Assembly (NCBI RefSeq): GCF_019279795.1
Contig: NC_056734.1
Coordinates: 1,924,744-1,988,743 of the forward strand
Direction: 5' to 3'
DNA: 64,000 nt
Origin: Protopterus annectens
Lineage: Eukaryota > Chordata > Ceratodontiformes > Protopteridae
Each line of letters opens with the position of its first letter. Within the stretch, counting starts at the first letter, position 1. The notes below the pieces were generated by a model. It was not told the DNA's origin and searched no databases. It worked only from the letters and a program-made list of their open reading frames with translations. A program made the translations under genes and the position numbers. Of this stretch, positions 34,430-47,403 are shown piece by piece.

Positions 34430-35550
34430 TGCAAACAGGAATTGCAAAACAAAGTGAGAGAAAATCAGGTTTATGGTATATTTAGAGAGAAAGCCAGGGA
34501 GAGAAATTGATAGAAGTAAGGAAATGAGTGAAGTAGGGAGAGTAAGGAGATGTAAGGTATGAACAGGTATTTGTTCACATTTAGGGATATAGTTTATACT
34601 GCTGTTGAACAAGAACAGAGCCAACTTTTGACTAGGAAGTCTTTCAGAATGATTTTGAAGGATGGTAGGCATGGCATTAATCTGATGGATAGAGATAAGG
34701 AGTTCCAGGCCTTAACAACATGGTACTAGTACAGATAATGCCCAGCAGATTTGATAGGTTTGTGGACAGACAGGAGTTAATCATCACTGGATCATAATGA
34801 CTGAACGAGAACATAGTTGTGTAGAATGTTATTTAGTACTGGAAGCAGATGGATTCTGGATAATATTACAAGTTGTAAGAAGCTGTGCATGTTAGTTGAT
34901 GGGGTAGTTCTAACCAATTTAGGCTTTTTAGTGCTATACAGTGGTGGGTTCTGAAAGGGGTATTTGCTTATAGCATTGTTCAAGTTTTGATTTTTGTGAT
35001 GCCTGAAGGATGGGACCACCATGAAGAAGTGTGGGGAGGAGATACAGTAAGTAGTGGCAAGTATAGTTTTAGTTGCAGTGGCAATAAAGTTTTTTGGCTC
35101 AATAAAGCAACCTTAGTTTTTCCTGAGTTTTTCTTATCCAATTTTGTATATGTAGGTTGAATGTAAGAATATCATCCACTATCATCCCTAATGATTTGCT
35201 ATGAAAAGTGACTTTAATAGTTGTAATATCAAAAAAGAGGACTTTATATTTTGTTTTTTTTCATGGGAGAGGGGTTGGGGAAAAAAGTAGAGTTGAGCAG
35301 AAGTTGTAAGGTAGAAAGCTAAGCTTCAGTTGCTATCCTGAGTGATGTTTTGGAGGTATGCCATGTTGTCAGATGTCCAAATGAGTGTGGAGTCATCCGC
35401 ATACTGCATTAGGGAGGTCTGTTGTGTGATTGTGTAGAGGGTGTTGGTGAGAATTTTAAAGAGGAGGGGACCAAGGATACAGCCTTGTGGCACACTGGTG
35501 GTAACTGGGAGGTATGGAGACAGGCTGGAGCGCCATTTTACAGACTATTT
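34430..35550 (-). pseudogene. L2/Rex1-like LINE, RT to C-terminus
   Basis: The minus strand reads VPQGCILGPLLFKILTNTL (35515-35440), QYADDSTLIWTS with an intact YADD (about 35410-35375), SLGMIVDDILTFNLHIQ (35200-35150), then WNSL and SFKIILKDFLVKSW (34710-34625). Stops and frameshifts lie between. The same C-terminal pattern is seen near 62.8 kb. No 3' end can be set with confidence; it may run to about 34300. Confidence 0.8.
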
Positions 35551-36719
35551 ACCTACTGGATAGGTAGCTTTTGAAACACAGAAAGGTGGGCCAAGAGAGA
35601 TCTAATGAGGAGATTGGACATTTTGTTCCTTTAGGAACTGAGTATTCTTATGACTGCATAAGCAAACAGGTTTTCATAATTCTATAGTGACACAGTCTTT
35701 CAGCAATGCCTTTCTAAGTTATCTATGCACTGATTTCTGAATTTTATGATTTGTTAGTTTTGCTAAATCAGCCAACAGATTTTGATGTCTGTGGTTATAA
35801 TAATTTTTTTTTTATTTCAGCATGTTCAGTAAATAGTCTGAGACATCAGGAATGTGTTACAAAGAACACTATGGCCTTTTTGTGCCTTTTGGAAGAGTCT
35901 ATTTATACATATGTGGATCACAATTTCATTCTATTACTGTGGCATTTTAAACATGTTGCATATCCAACATGAAGCTTCATCTGAGCATATCAAAGTTTAT
36001 GCTGATCGCAAGTGTAACAATTCTGTCTGGAATGTACTCACTGTCCTGTAAGGTGGTTTAAACTGTCTCTGTACAGTTCTGCATTTTGGAATCTTAACTT
36101 TAAAACCAAGTTTTATTTTTAGAACTAATCACAGGATAGTTTTTCCATCATAGTTCAGTTACCTCATCTCTAGCATAAGTGTAAACTAAAGCAGGCTGAT
36201 GTGAGCGTGCATGCATATAGGCGGGGCATTCTGCTAGAACAGCAGTTGCTCTAAGTTGAAGACTGATTCAGTCACAGCTCTGGTCTCTGTGTATTCATTA
36301 ATATTTTACTGTGAAGTGTACATATGGGACAAATATAGCAGCTGTCCATACCCTGTTCCACGGTCTGGAATGTATCTTTGAAGAGTTTTTCTGCATTTCT
36401 TTACATTGTGTATAACTGATGCAGCCATAAGTCATGCTGTTTGATCCCATCAGATCACAGACTGACTACAATAACTGCTTCAGCTGTATGAAGACAGTCA
36501 GACAAAATTGTTTTCTGTCATTCATTTTGGGCAGCTCACAGACTTCAGTATCAGAAACACAGAACAACAAAGAGTAAAAACTCAGAGGTGTGAAATAGTG
36601 TTACAGTTATGACATTAAGCATGCATATCCACATACCTGTTTTTTTGCTATGAATTTCACATGGTTTTATATGTTGGCATTTTCAGTGTTTTTACATCGA
36701 TGATTTGCATAGGTTGAAG

Positions 36720-36720
<1 letters not shown>
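35551..36720. other. Unassigned stretch
   Basis: No gene or repeat family recognised. 36195-36345 is richer in GC and holds GGCGGGGCATTC; it might be part of an old LTR, but no termini are visible. TTTTATTTCAG near 35818 resembles a splice acceptor, with an immediate in-frame stop after it. Confidence 0.5.
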
Positions 36721-36764
<44 letters not shown>

Positions 36765-36871
36765 GTGGCCTCTGCTGTTTTGGTATTTTTGGACCAGAGC
36801 CTCGTATGTCTTTGTGTGTGTATGTGTGTGTGTGTGTGGTACCATGTGTGACTGTGTATGTGTGTGTGTGT

Positions 36872-36920
<49 letters not shown>
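36721..36920. repeat. Interrupted (TG)n microsatellites
   Basis: TG arrays at 36721-36761, 36806-36838 and 36854-36920; the last one borders the MITE that follows. Confidence 0.95.
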
Positions 36921-36923
<3 letters not shown>

Positions 36924-36926
36924 CTA

Positions 36927-37301
36927 TGGGTCTACTTCACACCATCAAAACCCCAGAAGATCGAAGAAGACATCATCGAGACAAACTCAGAGAAAACTCA
37001 TATCAAAGAAAGACCGAATCAAAGAATATCTTTCCAGGGTAAGTAACCACTAACACCAAACATCATGAAAACAAAACTGCACAATCCCTAACCCACCCCC
37101 CCATCCTCCCAACTAAATATACCAAGTCCAAGATTGCACTACAGTTGGTAGAAGGACAATGTTCAACTTATTGGCTGATAGGTTACTTACCCTGGGAATA
37201 CATTCACCGAGCTGGTCCTTCACTGAAATGAGTTTTTGCTGATTTCATCTCGACTATGTTGTTTTTGATCTTCTTAGGGTCTGATATTTTCAGATAGACC
37301 C

Positions 37302-37302
<1 letters not shown>
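36927..37302. mobile_element. Foldback MITE in a microsatellite, copy 2
   Basis: Begins TGGGTCTACTTCA and ends CAGATAGACCCA. The arms are imperfect inverted repeats of about 115 bp that both end inwards in CCAGGGTAAGTAACC or its complement. The core has CCCAACTAAATATACCAA, also found in the copy at 58804. (TG)n lies on both sides. No coding capacity. Confidence 0.85.

Positions 37303-37303
<1 letters not shown>

Positions 37304-37358
<55 letters not shown>
37304..37358. repeat. (TG)n microsatellite
   Basis: TG array starting immediately at the right end of the MITE. Confidence 0.95.
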
Positions 37359-37565
37359 ACGCATGTGTGTGTGCAGAGGTTTACAATCACATCATCACTC
37401 TGAATCTAGCAATACCCATGGCAGCTTACTGAAAGAAAAAAAAAACAGAAAATATACCTAATCCCCAAACTTCTTACCACTGTAGACCCAGGAACAAGCT
37501 GCAACATGGATCCTGTAGGGTGGCAAGTTCCAGAGTTCGATACCGTCATTCTTGATGATTTTATT

Positions 37566-37615
37566 TGAGAGACCATTTGGCATAATGGTTAAGGTCTTTT
37601 CTATGAAAAACATGC
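37566..37615 (+). mobile_element. tRNA-like SINE head fragment
   Basis: TTTGGCATAATGGTTAAGGT at about 37577-37596 equals the box A region of the SINE at 42.5 kb on the other strand. The T-arm half is missing, so only the 5' part is present. It lies just upstream of an RTE LINE. Confidence 0.55.
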
Positions 37616-37739
37616 TGAGTGGGTGTATATGCCTCTGTTGGGCAGTGTGTGCCTACCATAAAGCCCAGCAGCCCTGGGTTAATAAGCTACTGGCTGGCTG
37701 GTGTCCAGTTGTCTAGCTTGGGATAGCTCTGTTGAGCAA

Positions 37740-40540
37740 GGAATGGACAGAAAACCAATCAACCTGCCAAACATGAACTAAGAAATGGTACACTCAGTGT
37801 TGGTTGGTTCACTGACAGGATGCAGTTTGGAGTGGCTAACATGATGGTAAGGAGGAGGCCGGACATCCTATATAGCCACATGACAAGATAGAAGCACAGT
37901 TCAGCATAGCCACTTGGCAAAGCTGGCTTGGGATCCAGAGTCTACTACTCAGGAGGAGAACAGGTCAGAGGTGGTGTAGGAATTCTAGTGAGGGAGAGGT
38001 TTCTGAAGACAGTGAGAGATATCATCAAAATTACTGACTCATGACAGTCAGACTCCAGCCTAATGACAGGACAGTACTCATAATCTCAGCCTATGTCCCA
38101 CAGCAGGGTTGTGACAGTGAGGAAAAGAGGGCATTCAGACAGCAGTTGCAGGACCTACTAGATTTAGCAGGACAAGAGGAATATGTGTTGATAATGGGTG
38201 ACATGAATGCACATATCGGAACAGGCAGAACAGGATATGAGGACTGCCTGGATCCACATGGGTGGGGCAGTAGGAAGAAAGAAGGAGAGGCCACTCTAGA
38301 CTTCTGTCTGGCAAATGGCTTGATAGTAGCCAACACATGGTTCAGAAAGAGAGACAGCCACAAATCACATACATGAGTGGCCAACATGCAACTCAGGTAG
38401 ACTTCCCCTATTAAGGAAGGGACACTAGGGTAGAATCAGTGATTGAAAAGTCACCCCAGTGAAACAGTCAGCTCACAGCATAAAGCACTGGTTTCCACAA
38501 TCAGCTGCAAGCAATGGTCAGATAAAGCTCTAAGGTCAACAAAGACCAGAATGAAGACCTAGAAACTGACTGAAGAGAAAGCACAACAGTTCAAAGAATT
38601 ACTCAGGGCCGCAGCACCTCAAGAAGAAGAGGAAATAGGTGGAGATGAAGAATGGCAGAGCTGCATGCATGAGGACTATGGAGTAGATATGTAGCTGAGC
38701 TAGGTATGGAAATAAGGTATTTAAGGAAAGCTGGTCATGGAATGAACAACTCCAGGAAGTCATCAAAAGAAAGAAGGCTTGTAGGAAGAAGTGAGAAATA
38801 GAAAAGACAGACCAGACTAGGAAGGAATACTGGCTGGCTAACAAAGAAGCTAAGAAAGGAGTTGCAATAGCAAAGAACAAGGAATCAGAGGATCTCTACC
38901 AGCTTATGGAAAGACAGTCAGTAGATGGTACAAAGAGGCTGCTAGACAAAGACAGAAAGATAAAGAAGATAGTCAGACACCCTTCATAAGGAATGCCAGC
39001 AACAACCTGCTCACCAGTACACACAACATCAAATGCAGATGGAAGGAGTACTTCCAGCAGCTTCTGAATGAAGGAAACTTCACAGAAGCTGTACTGTTGC
39101 TGACACAGCCTATGATGAGTAAAGAGGAGGAGCTCACCATTGAAGAAGTAAGAACAGAACTAAGAAAAATGAAGTCAGGGAAAGCAGCAGGTTCAGATTA
39201 AGTTAGAGCAGCTCTGATAAAGATGATGGGTGAGATGGGGAGAAATGGTTCCTGAGGGTACTCATAGTAGTGTGAAGAGGAAGGCGTATCCCAGATGACT
39301 GCAGAATAAGCATACTAATGCCAGTGTTCAAGAGTAACAGGACATTTACAGCTGTGGGCAGTACTGAAGTATCAAATTTCTGTCACATTGCATGAAAGTC
39401 CTGTAAATAGTGATTGATAAATGCATATGCAGAGTAGTAGTAAGATGGGAGAAGAGCACTCCAGATTCAGATCAGGATGCAGCACGACTGAGCCAATGTT
39501 TGCAGTGAGACATATACTTTAGAAGAAGCTAGAGATGAGGAAAGAGTCCAACTGGACATTCCTAGACTTGGAGAAAGCATATGACAAAGTCCAAGAAAGC
39601 TGATTTGGGCAGTCCTGTAGAATTATTGCAAGGTATCTATAAGGACCCAATGACTCGAGTACAAAGGGTGTTTGGTCTCACAGTGGGATTTCCAGTGGGA
39701 ATGGGTGTGTATCATGGTTCATCTCTGAGTCCACTGCTATTCATCCTGGTGATGGACTACATTGGCAAAGAGGTCGGAGGAGACAGACAAATTTGCTGTA
39801 TTCAGATGATGTGGCATTACAAGCAAACTCTGAGCAAAACCTTCAGCAAATGATATGGGAATGGAATGCATAACTGAAGGCACATGGGATGAAACAGAGT
39901 ACAGACAAGACAGTTGAAATGACAGCAACTGGTGGAGTTCAGAAGGGGAAAATTGACATAGAAGGGAAAATAGTGGAACAGGTTAATAGCTTCTTGTATC
40001 TGGGAAGGGTGGTTGAGCAGATGGGAAGTCTGAATGAGGCAGTCAAAGCAAGAATTAGAGGGGCTGCAGCCAATTGGTACAGAGTGTCAGGTGTTGTATA
40101 TTACAGAAGAATGCCAAAGAAGCTGAAAAATAAGGTTTACAAAACAGTGGTGCGACCAGCACTTCTGTATGGTATGGAAACCTGGGCAGTAAAGGCAGAG
40201 CAGTTGTGGAAGCTACAGATGATGGAGAAGAAGTGCCTGAGATGGATGATTGGATTACCACTGTGGGACAGATGAAGATATGAGAACATAACAGCAGAAG
40301 CCAAAGTAGCACTAATTGCAAAAATGGTCAAAGAGAACAGATTATGGTGCTTTGGGTCTTGTGCAGAAAAACAGAAGACAATCTGGTGAAGAAGATTTGG
40401 GACAGACAGGAAGTAGTTAAGAGGAAACAATGACATCCAGCAAAGAGGTGGATGGATTGCATGAGAGAAGATCTGTAACAGTCAGGCAGGAGTGTCAAAG
40501 AAGGAAGGAATGTTTATACAGATATTGTGCAAGTAGGCAT
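37740..40540 (+). pseudogene. RTE-clade LINE, copy 2, near full length
   Basis: The AP endonuclease begins near 37830 (ANMMVRRRPDIL; YYSGGEQVRGGVGILVRE near 37945). It continues in the open piece 38041-38376 (MTVRLQPNDRTVLIISAYVP, IMGDMNAHIG, LDFCLANGLIVANTWF). The linker is broken (38400-39500). RT is seen as LDLEKAYDKVQ near 39570, then GVYHGSSLSPLLFILVMDYI (39705-39765) with the YADD region shifted. 39889-40275 (128 codons) has VNSFLYLGRVVEQMGSLNEA, RMPKKLKNKVYKTVVRPALL and YGMETWAVKAE. The C-terminal RPAKRWMDCMREDL is near 40440. Many stops make it a fossil. Its 3' end runs into a (TA)n-(CA)n-(TG)n block. It is a different subfamily from the copy at 33.2 kb. Confidence 0.88.
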
Positions 40541-40607
40541 AATACTAAGCTGAGGAGAGCTAGTGTGGAAGGAAAGAAATGAAGGAGTAGGAGTTAAGTT
40601 AAGTTGG

Positions 40608-40827
<220 letters not shown>

Positions 40828-40831
<4 letters not shown>

Positions 40832-42519
40832 ATTTATTTTTTTCCCTTTTTATAAAACAAAGCCTGACCTTCAAATACAAAATCATGCAGAATGTGTTGT
40901 GGAAGTTTAGAACCTTAGCTGGGGGTGAGCCAGCCTGCCATAAACACTTGACCATTGAATAGCTATAAAAACTATGATGTTTCTTATTTATTAAAAATGT
41001 TCAGGGTAGTGTTTACACACTAAACCAAGGCATATTATTGTGATTTTAACAGACAAGGACCAAGGAAAGTTACTGTGAATGCACTGAACATAACTATGGA
41101 CACAGCCGTGAAGCAGGAATGTATTTGTTTGGATAAGAGTAAGGAGTGGAACAGCTGATGCATGGTGGTGCAGGTGGAATTCTGATTATTTCTGACTCAA
41201 GTATGGAATTAGGGAAGACATATGCTGAAGAATTCAGATGTTTATTTGTGGCCCAAAGAGGGATGAGACAAGTGACAGAGGCAAGTTTTCATTCAGTTTA
41301 CCATTCGTGTAGGAAAGCAATACTGTAATACCAGCCCATAAAATTAATGGCAAGGAATAGAGAGAGAGAGACAGACAGACAGAGAGACAGACAGAGAGAG
41401 AGAAGGGAGGTAGAGCATAATTTGGAAAGGTTAATCTGGGTCCACTGTAAGATCAAGGCCCAGGTTCAGACTTTGGACTCAGTTTCACCACCAGTATCAG
41501 CCATTTAAGTAATCATTTTTGATGGGGTTCAGCTGGGGAGGGGGGAATGAACATTTAAAAAAATGGAGACTTTTATTTTATAGACTCAGACCTGTGACAG
41601 CATGCACAGGCATAAATATTTGTTCATTTTTTTTTTAAAATTACCTCTAAATAACTACTACTGCCATGCAACACATTTCTCATTTTGTTCTCTCCAAGGT
41701 TTATTAACCTGGTAAGTCCACTTTACAGATCTAGACCCCAAAGAAAATGCTAAATGCATAAATAAAACAACCAATTTGTGGGATGGGGACAGTAGTACCC
41801 ACAGAAAACTTTTGCAGACACATTGAGAATATACAACCTGTGCAGGGGTAGTGAGATTTAGGACAGAACATCGAAATCTTAATCACTGAAATCACTGTGC
41901 TACCTAAGTTACTTACATACTCTAATGCAATATGCACCTTCTAAATGTGCTACCAGTTAAATATAGCAGTAGACATTTAAAAGCAAGGAACAGATTCAAA
42001 CATTATTCCTTCACTTTTCGCAGAAGCCCATCTCGGTACAAGTAGCAATTCTACTCCCAAAGCAAAGGCAAATAATAGGAGCACTTTTCCATCAGTCACA
42101 TAAATTAGAAACAAGTAATGCTTTGTGTTAAAGGTTGTCAGCAGCAGTGATATGGTTTTCCCGCCAGGTTTATGCCCCAAGCAAGAACTAATTTAACTTC
42201 TGACCTTCAAGCAACATATCTCAGCACTGTCCTATATATTTGAAGTAGCAATGTGGTATGTGATGAGATATACCTGCCTCTCTCCTAAATCTGCCTTTCA
42301 CAATTTTTTTTTTAGTTGGTCTCTGGTTTGAACATAATCATTTCATGCTAGGAAAAAAAAATCCATTCTCCAGGGCCTCCTCTACAATACTTGTTACACT
42401 GCATTTATCTCCATGACATAGATTTAGGCAAATAATTTTATTTTACTCAACCATATTACCTAAACTACTCACTTGTTGGGCTTTTAATTACTTAAGGGTC
42501 CTGTCTGGATAAATGAAAT
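40828..42519. other. Unassigned stretch with an AG/GACA repeat
   Basis: A purine repeat of AGAGAGAC and GACA units lies at 41358-41402. No gene or family recognised otherwise. Confidence 0.6.
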
Positions 42520-42655
42520 AGGGTCATAGGCAAATTCTAGGCTAATTACCTTGGAAGGCTATTTTAAGCTTAGCCAATAACCCAGGGTCAGAAACAAACC
42601 CTTCATGTTATGCTTATAAGGTGAGGACCTTAACCATTATGCCAAATCCATCCAC
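42520..42655 (-). mobile_element. tRNA-derived SINE with the CR1-like LINE tail
   Basis: On the minus strand the head reads GATTTGGCATAATGGTTAAG (D-arm, box A), then an anticodon-like arm and a T-arm GGGTTTGTTTCTGACCC (decayed box B). The last about 55 bp align with the 3' end of the CR1-like LINE: GCTTAAAA, then ATTAGCCTAG, then CCTATGACCCTAT in the SINE, against GCTTAAAA, ATTAGCCTAG and CCTATGAACCTAT in the LINE. There is almost no body between head and tail. RNA polymerase III would have read it from the internal boxes. Confidence 0.8.
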
Positions 42656-44049
42656 ATCTTTTGTTCTAGCATTTGGTTCTTCACATGACATGAAACTTAC
42701 CCACCTAAATCTGTATAAGGCCTTGCTACCTTCTCTGAGTCTGTCCTCCTCTCTGCCTGTTTTGTTTCACAACATTTGCTTGTAATGCTCTTACATCTAA
42801 AGTATAGATATTTATACACTGATACATATTTCAACGATTTTTATTAGTGTTATACCCACTTTTTTGCACCAATTAACTTATCTCATACTCTTTATATCAA
42901 ATAAAATCCTGTTTACAATCAAAAATTCTCTTATAGCCTTGCTGGATTTCCTACTTGGTCTTTGCTAAATATAAAATATCAGCAAAATACCTGTCCCTGA
43001 TGTTTGTAAGTGCTGCATCTCTTTATGAATTATTTCATCTTATTTCAGTGTTATGTTTTGTATATAGCAGAGCATGTGCAGTGTAGCTACAACAGATTTT
43101 CTGGGTTTCCTATAGGATGCCTTTAGTGGCCCTCAATAATTTGTTATTAGTCATTTGCAGGTCTCAGCTACATTCCCATGTAGAGATTGATTGGGACCTA
43201 AAAGTACTCTAGTTAGCTTCCCTATTAGTTCTTAAGGGAAATTTCGTCAGGTGTTATATGCTTAATGCCATTTTTTCAATGTTACTATTACTTCTATTTC
43301 CACAAAAGTTTTACTATTTTAACTGTATATTGAGGCATTCCTGTGTGTGCAAGGTTTGGGGAATTTTCTCCTTTCCTCACTATGGTACTAACATGAGGGT
43401 GCCATATGTAAGTTAGAGGATATAGGCAGGGTGCAAGAGGACTTAATTTCATACTCTACAAATATGCTGCTTTTGACCAGTGGTGATGGTGGTGGTGGTG
43501 GTGTATTGCATTCTGTGCTCTTGCCCTGCTACAATCAACATACCGCTACAGAATCTAGCTTGTGTCAACATATCATACAAGAAGCAGTATATTTCATGTG
43601 TATATTATAGTCTTTCTATTACATAAACACTGCAGAAAATACACCTTATTTGTTACGCATAACATAGGCAATTAGTATAGTATCCCGCTTTGCACCAATG
43701 ATTTCTATAAAAATAACATCTGATATACCTGTAGCTGCACAACATGGCTGTCGTTTTGTCAGTCGAGTGTACCACTGGACAAATGCCATTCCTGGTGTCA
43801 CACATGGTTGAGTACTGGAAGGCAGGAAGACTAGTGATGCCAAAACTTTTAGTTTCGACATTGAGGCTTCGTGTCTGTGAGTGTTCATGGGATAGGGTTA
43901 GAGAAAGTGCTAAGGAAGCAGATAGCTTTAATGTTGTGCTTGTGTATCAGTAGGTGTGGTATGTGCTTGTTTGTCTTTTTTTAGTGGTAATGTTATGGAA
44001 GGGCATTTAGTGACCTAGGCTGGGTTAGGGAGCAAGGTAAGGCTTAGGC
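42656..44049. other. Unassigned stretch with a short (GGT)n
   Basis: (GGT)n at about 43481-43502. No gene or family recognised. Confidence 0.6.
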
Positions 44050-44365
44050 CATACCTCTCAATCTCATAGAAAAAGAAATCTGGACAAAGCCATAAATAAA
44101 AGTAGGACAAAGACCCAAAAATAGGGCAATTTCTAAATATTGCTCTTACAAACTTAGAAAGTTGGTAGAATAACAGGTTTTGTATTAGCACAAATTTTCT
44201 GAATGGCATGAAGTCTGAAATTTAAATATCTGTCATTATTTTCTAACTTCAGTCTTTAATGATTTGCCACTAATTTGCCAGAAAACCAAAATTTTATGAA
44301 AAATAGCCCAGAAATTTGAGTCAAAAATGTGGACATTATGCAAAAATCTGTACAGTTGAGAGGTA
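44050..44365. mobile_element. hAT-type MITE, copy 2, opposite orientation
   Basis: About 316 bp, like copy 1, and similar along its whole length in reverse complement (GGACAAAGCCATAAA, then CCCAAAAATAG, then GGACATTATGCAAAAATCTG). The left end is CATACCTCTCAA and the right end TTGAGAGGTA. The flanks GCTTAGGC and ACTAAGGT match at 5 of 8 positions, compatible with a decayed 8-bp duplication. Confidence 0.85.
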
Positions 44366-46534
44366 CTAAGGTTAGAATTAGCACACATGAGTAAGGTGGT
44401 TCAGGGTTACTAGTATACAGACAAAATTGTGGTTTACTGTCTTTTCTTAATTGTTTTTATTTTTTTATTTAAGGTACCTGTCATGAGAGGATGCTGTTTA
44501 TTTCTTTTTGCGGTTGGTTTAGTTTTGGGGATTTGTGTTTGCAATCATTCATGTTGTCATCATGCTTACAGCAACATTTTGTTGTATGTTTTGTTGTATG
44601 TTCAACCATTATTATTATATTTCACAGCATCTGATGTGGTATACGAAGATGAGCTAATACTTACATCTAAATAAATGGAAAAACTGCATATCAGAGTGGG
44701 CTGAGTTACACCTTTGAATAACATTCCATTTGTTTCTCAGTATGCCAAGACACTATTACGTTTAATGTGACTGAAGGTCACTATAATGCTGATCAGCCAT
44801 TTGCGAAACATAACTCATAATAGAATACTAATGTACTTTATCAGCCATTTACATGCTTGCTGAAGTTACTGAGTATTGCAATATTTTTAACTTAAAGAAA
44901 ACCTACTGCAAGACATACCATACTAAGCATGACCACTGAACTTAAAATGATAAAAAAATGCAAATTACAGGATACACGTCACACTAACAGAAGGACAGAA
45001 TCTGGATCATTTATCAGGAATATTAACATGGAACTAATTTCTTGCAGCAAGAAAGTCAAACACGGCATATAATTTAGTGTGTTATTTCTTTGACTTTCTT
45101 CCAGCACTACAATGAAGAAAGGCTTTATGCCATCCCCAGTACCCAGTAAAATGCATATGCATCCCGTTTTCTAAACAGAAAGAAAACTCCCAGAAGAAAG
45201 AAAACATCAAATGGCCATGTAAAACACCTAACCCATAGCTTTTCTTCATATGACAGAGTTAGCATAACTCTTCTGCAAACAGTCTAGATGTTCATAGTAA
45301 GCAGCATCCATTAGTGAAAGGATTTCCCAAGACAGAACTAGTACACGAGATGGCTATTTTCACTTAAGCTATTTTAAATAAAATTTGCCTGCTAACAATA
45401 ACATGTAACCAAAGAGCTACTGTCCAGCAATGAAATCCTTAAGATGAAAATTCATTAAACATACAAAGAAAAACCAATTAACTGCACCTTCTGAGTCAAT
45501 ATCTCATTTGTAGTTAGCAGAGGTCAAAAACACGAGATGTGGAAACCAACAGCCAGCACAGTAATGAGTTTCATGAGTATATTATTGAGTTATTGAACCA
45601 AGTCTGTCATGAGGCAAATGCTGCAACTTCTTCAAAGAGGCCCACAATATGCAGTAACAAATCAGTACTTCTCAGTTTTATGTTATAGTCATGTTTTGTC
45701 TTTATTCATCAAAAACTAACAGACATATACCGTTACATTTTTGCAAACTATTTCTCACATTTTGATTACAGTATTATTTCAAGTTGCCTGCACATAAAAA
45801 CTTGTTTTTTAACAAGTCGTCAAAAATCCTAAAAAGAATATCTGCACTTGAACAATATACAATATATAATATGCAAGACCCTTTGATTTCTTTATGTATG
45901 AAACTAACCTTCACCTTAAATTCTTATGCATAAAGAAGAAGAAGTAGAATTTCTTGATAGATGTACCTTTTACTGTTTCATAATGTTCCATTACAGTGTA
46001 TAATAAAATGCTGACATACTAAGTCAGAAAGCTGATGCAGTGTGGAGTTATATGCGAAATGCTTAATATGCACTAACTCCAAGGTTATCCCTAAAGCATG
46101 AAGGAAAAATGCTGGAAGAGTCTGCAATGCAGTCTGTGTCCTTGTTGTAAGTCACCTTGATTACACAACACATCAAGGAATGGACTTTCATCCATCCAGA
46201 AACAACGGTCACATGAGCAGCAATTGTTGCATTTTAATCTGAAGAATAAGTTTTCCTATGAATTCATATTACAAGCTTTTTTCCCACTTAGAAAAACATA
46301 TAGATCTCTGCATAGCCTGTTCACCTGGAACACTTCATAGCTGTCAAATGTAAAAACAAAAAATTCTAAGTTCTCAACTACGTAAAGGAACAACCAATTT
46401 GGAACTACTACATTTTAGCAAACAGAACTAAGACAGCAAAATCAATCACTAAATAAATATTGTTATATATAATATGCTATACATACGATAACTTCAATGT
46501 ACAAAATAACTGTCACTATATATGTATGTTTATG

Positions 46535-46537
<3 letters not shown>
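44366..46537. other. Unassigned stretch
   Basis: No gene, repeat family or tandem array recognised in about 2.2 kb of AT-rich sequence. The open run at 44429-44674 has no domain and is not supported. Confidence 0.6.

Positions 46538-46602
<65 letters not shown>
46538..46602. repeat. (TG)n microsatellite
   Basis: About 65 bp of nearly perfect TG units. 46603-47263 beyond it holds nothing recognised. Confidence 0.97.
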
Positions 46603-46603
<1 letters not shown>

Positions 46604-47263
46604 ATGCATCTGTGTCTGTATATATAAAATATGCATGCATAAATATGTGTAAGACAAGCGACACAAATGTCAGAATCAATACATATATTTGACACTAGCA
46701 TTTAATACATATAGTATCTGCATCAATATTTTGCATGTGTGTACCACCTGTATCAAGTACTAGGTAAAAAGCAAAAAATCTAAACATTACAAATAATAGC
46801 CTAATGTATAAAACAATGACCTAATTATATAAATAACATTTAAAAATATCATTACAGTACATGTAGAGAATTATAATCATTGACACAGTAACAGATTCAA
46901 AAATTTTACAGCTTCATAGTGAGTGAATTTGCATGAAGACCAGTCACATGCAGGGAGTGTGTGATTCAGAAAACACAGCAGCACAATGTAGCCAGATGGA
47001 ACAACAGGGTGAGCCGTTCTATATGTCAAGGACATGAATAATGGGGAGCCATGTCTGTTAACGAGGCAGAACAAGATGGCATAGCAATTCATAAAGGTTT
47101 TAATGCTGTTCTATGAGGCTGCACCCACTGTATATTTAAACATAATGGAATGCCTGCTTCCAGGCTAAGTAAATCTGTGAGTAATGTTAGGGTCGCCACA
47201 GTCACTTGTTGGAGCTGTTTTACGCAACAGTATGAGACATCTCCAAGAGACAAAAAATAAATA

Positions 47264-47403
<140 letters not shown>

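Noticed and set aside
36195-36345. Possible LTR or promoter with a GGCGGGGC word
   Set aside because: A single GC-box-like word without TATA, termini or a transcript model is not enough.
36722-37053. Several overlapping open frames coding for Val-Cys repeats, and similar Thr-His or Tyr-Ile frames near 11.9, 25.5, 40.6, 46.5, 47.3 and 61.0 kb
   Set aside because: These are translations of (TG)n, (CA)n and (TA)n microsatellites, open only because the dinucleotide repeats contain no stop codons.
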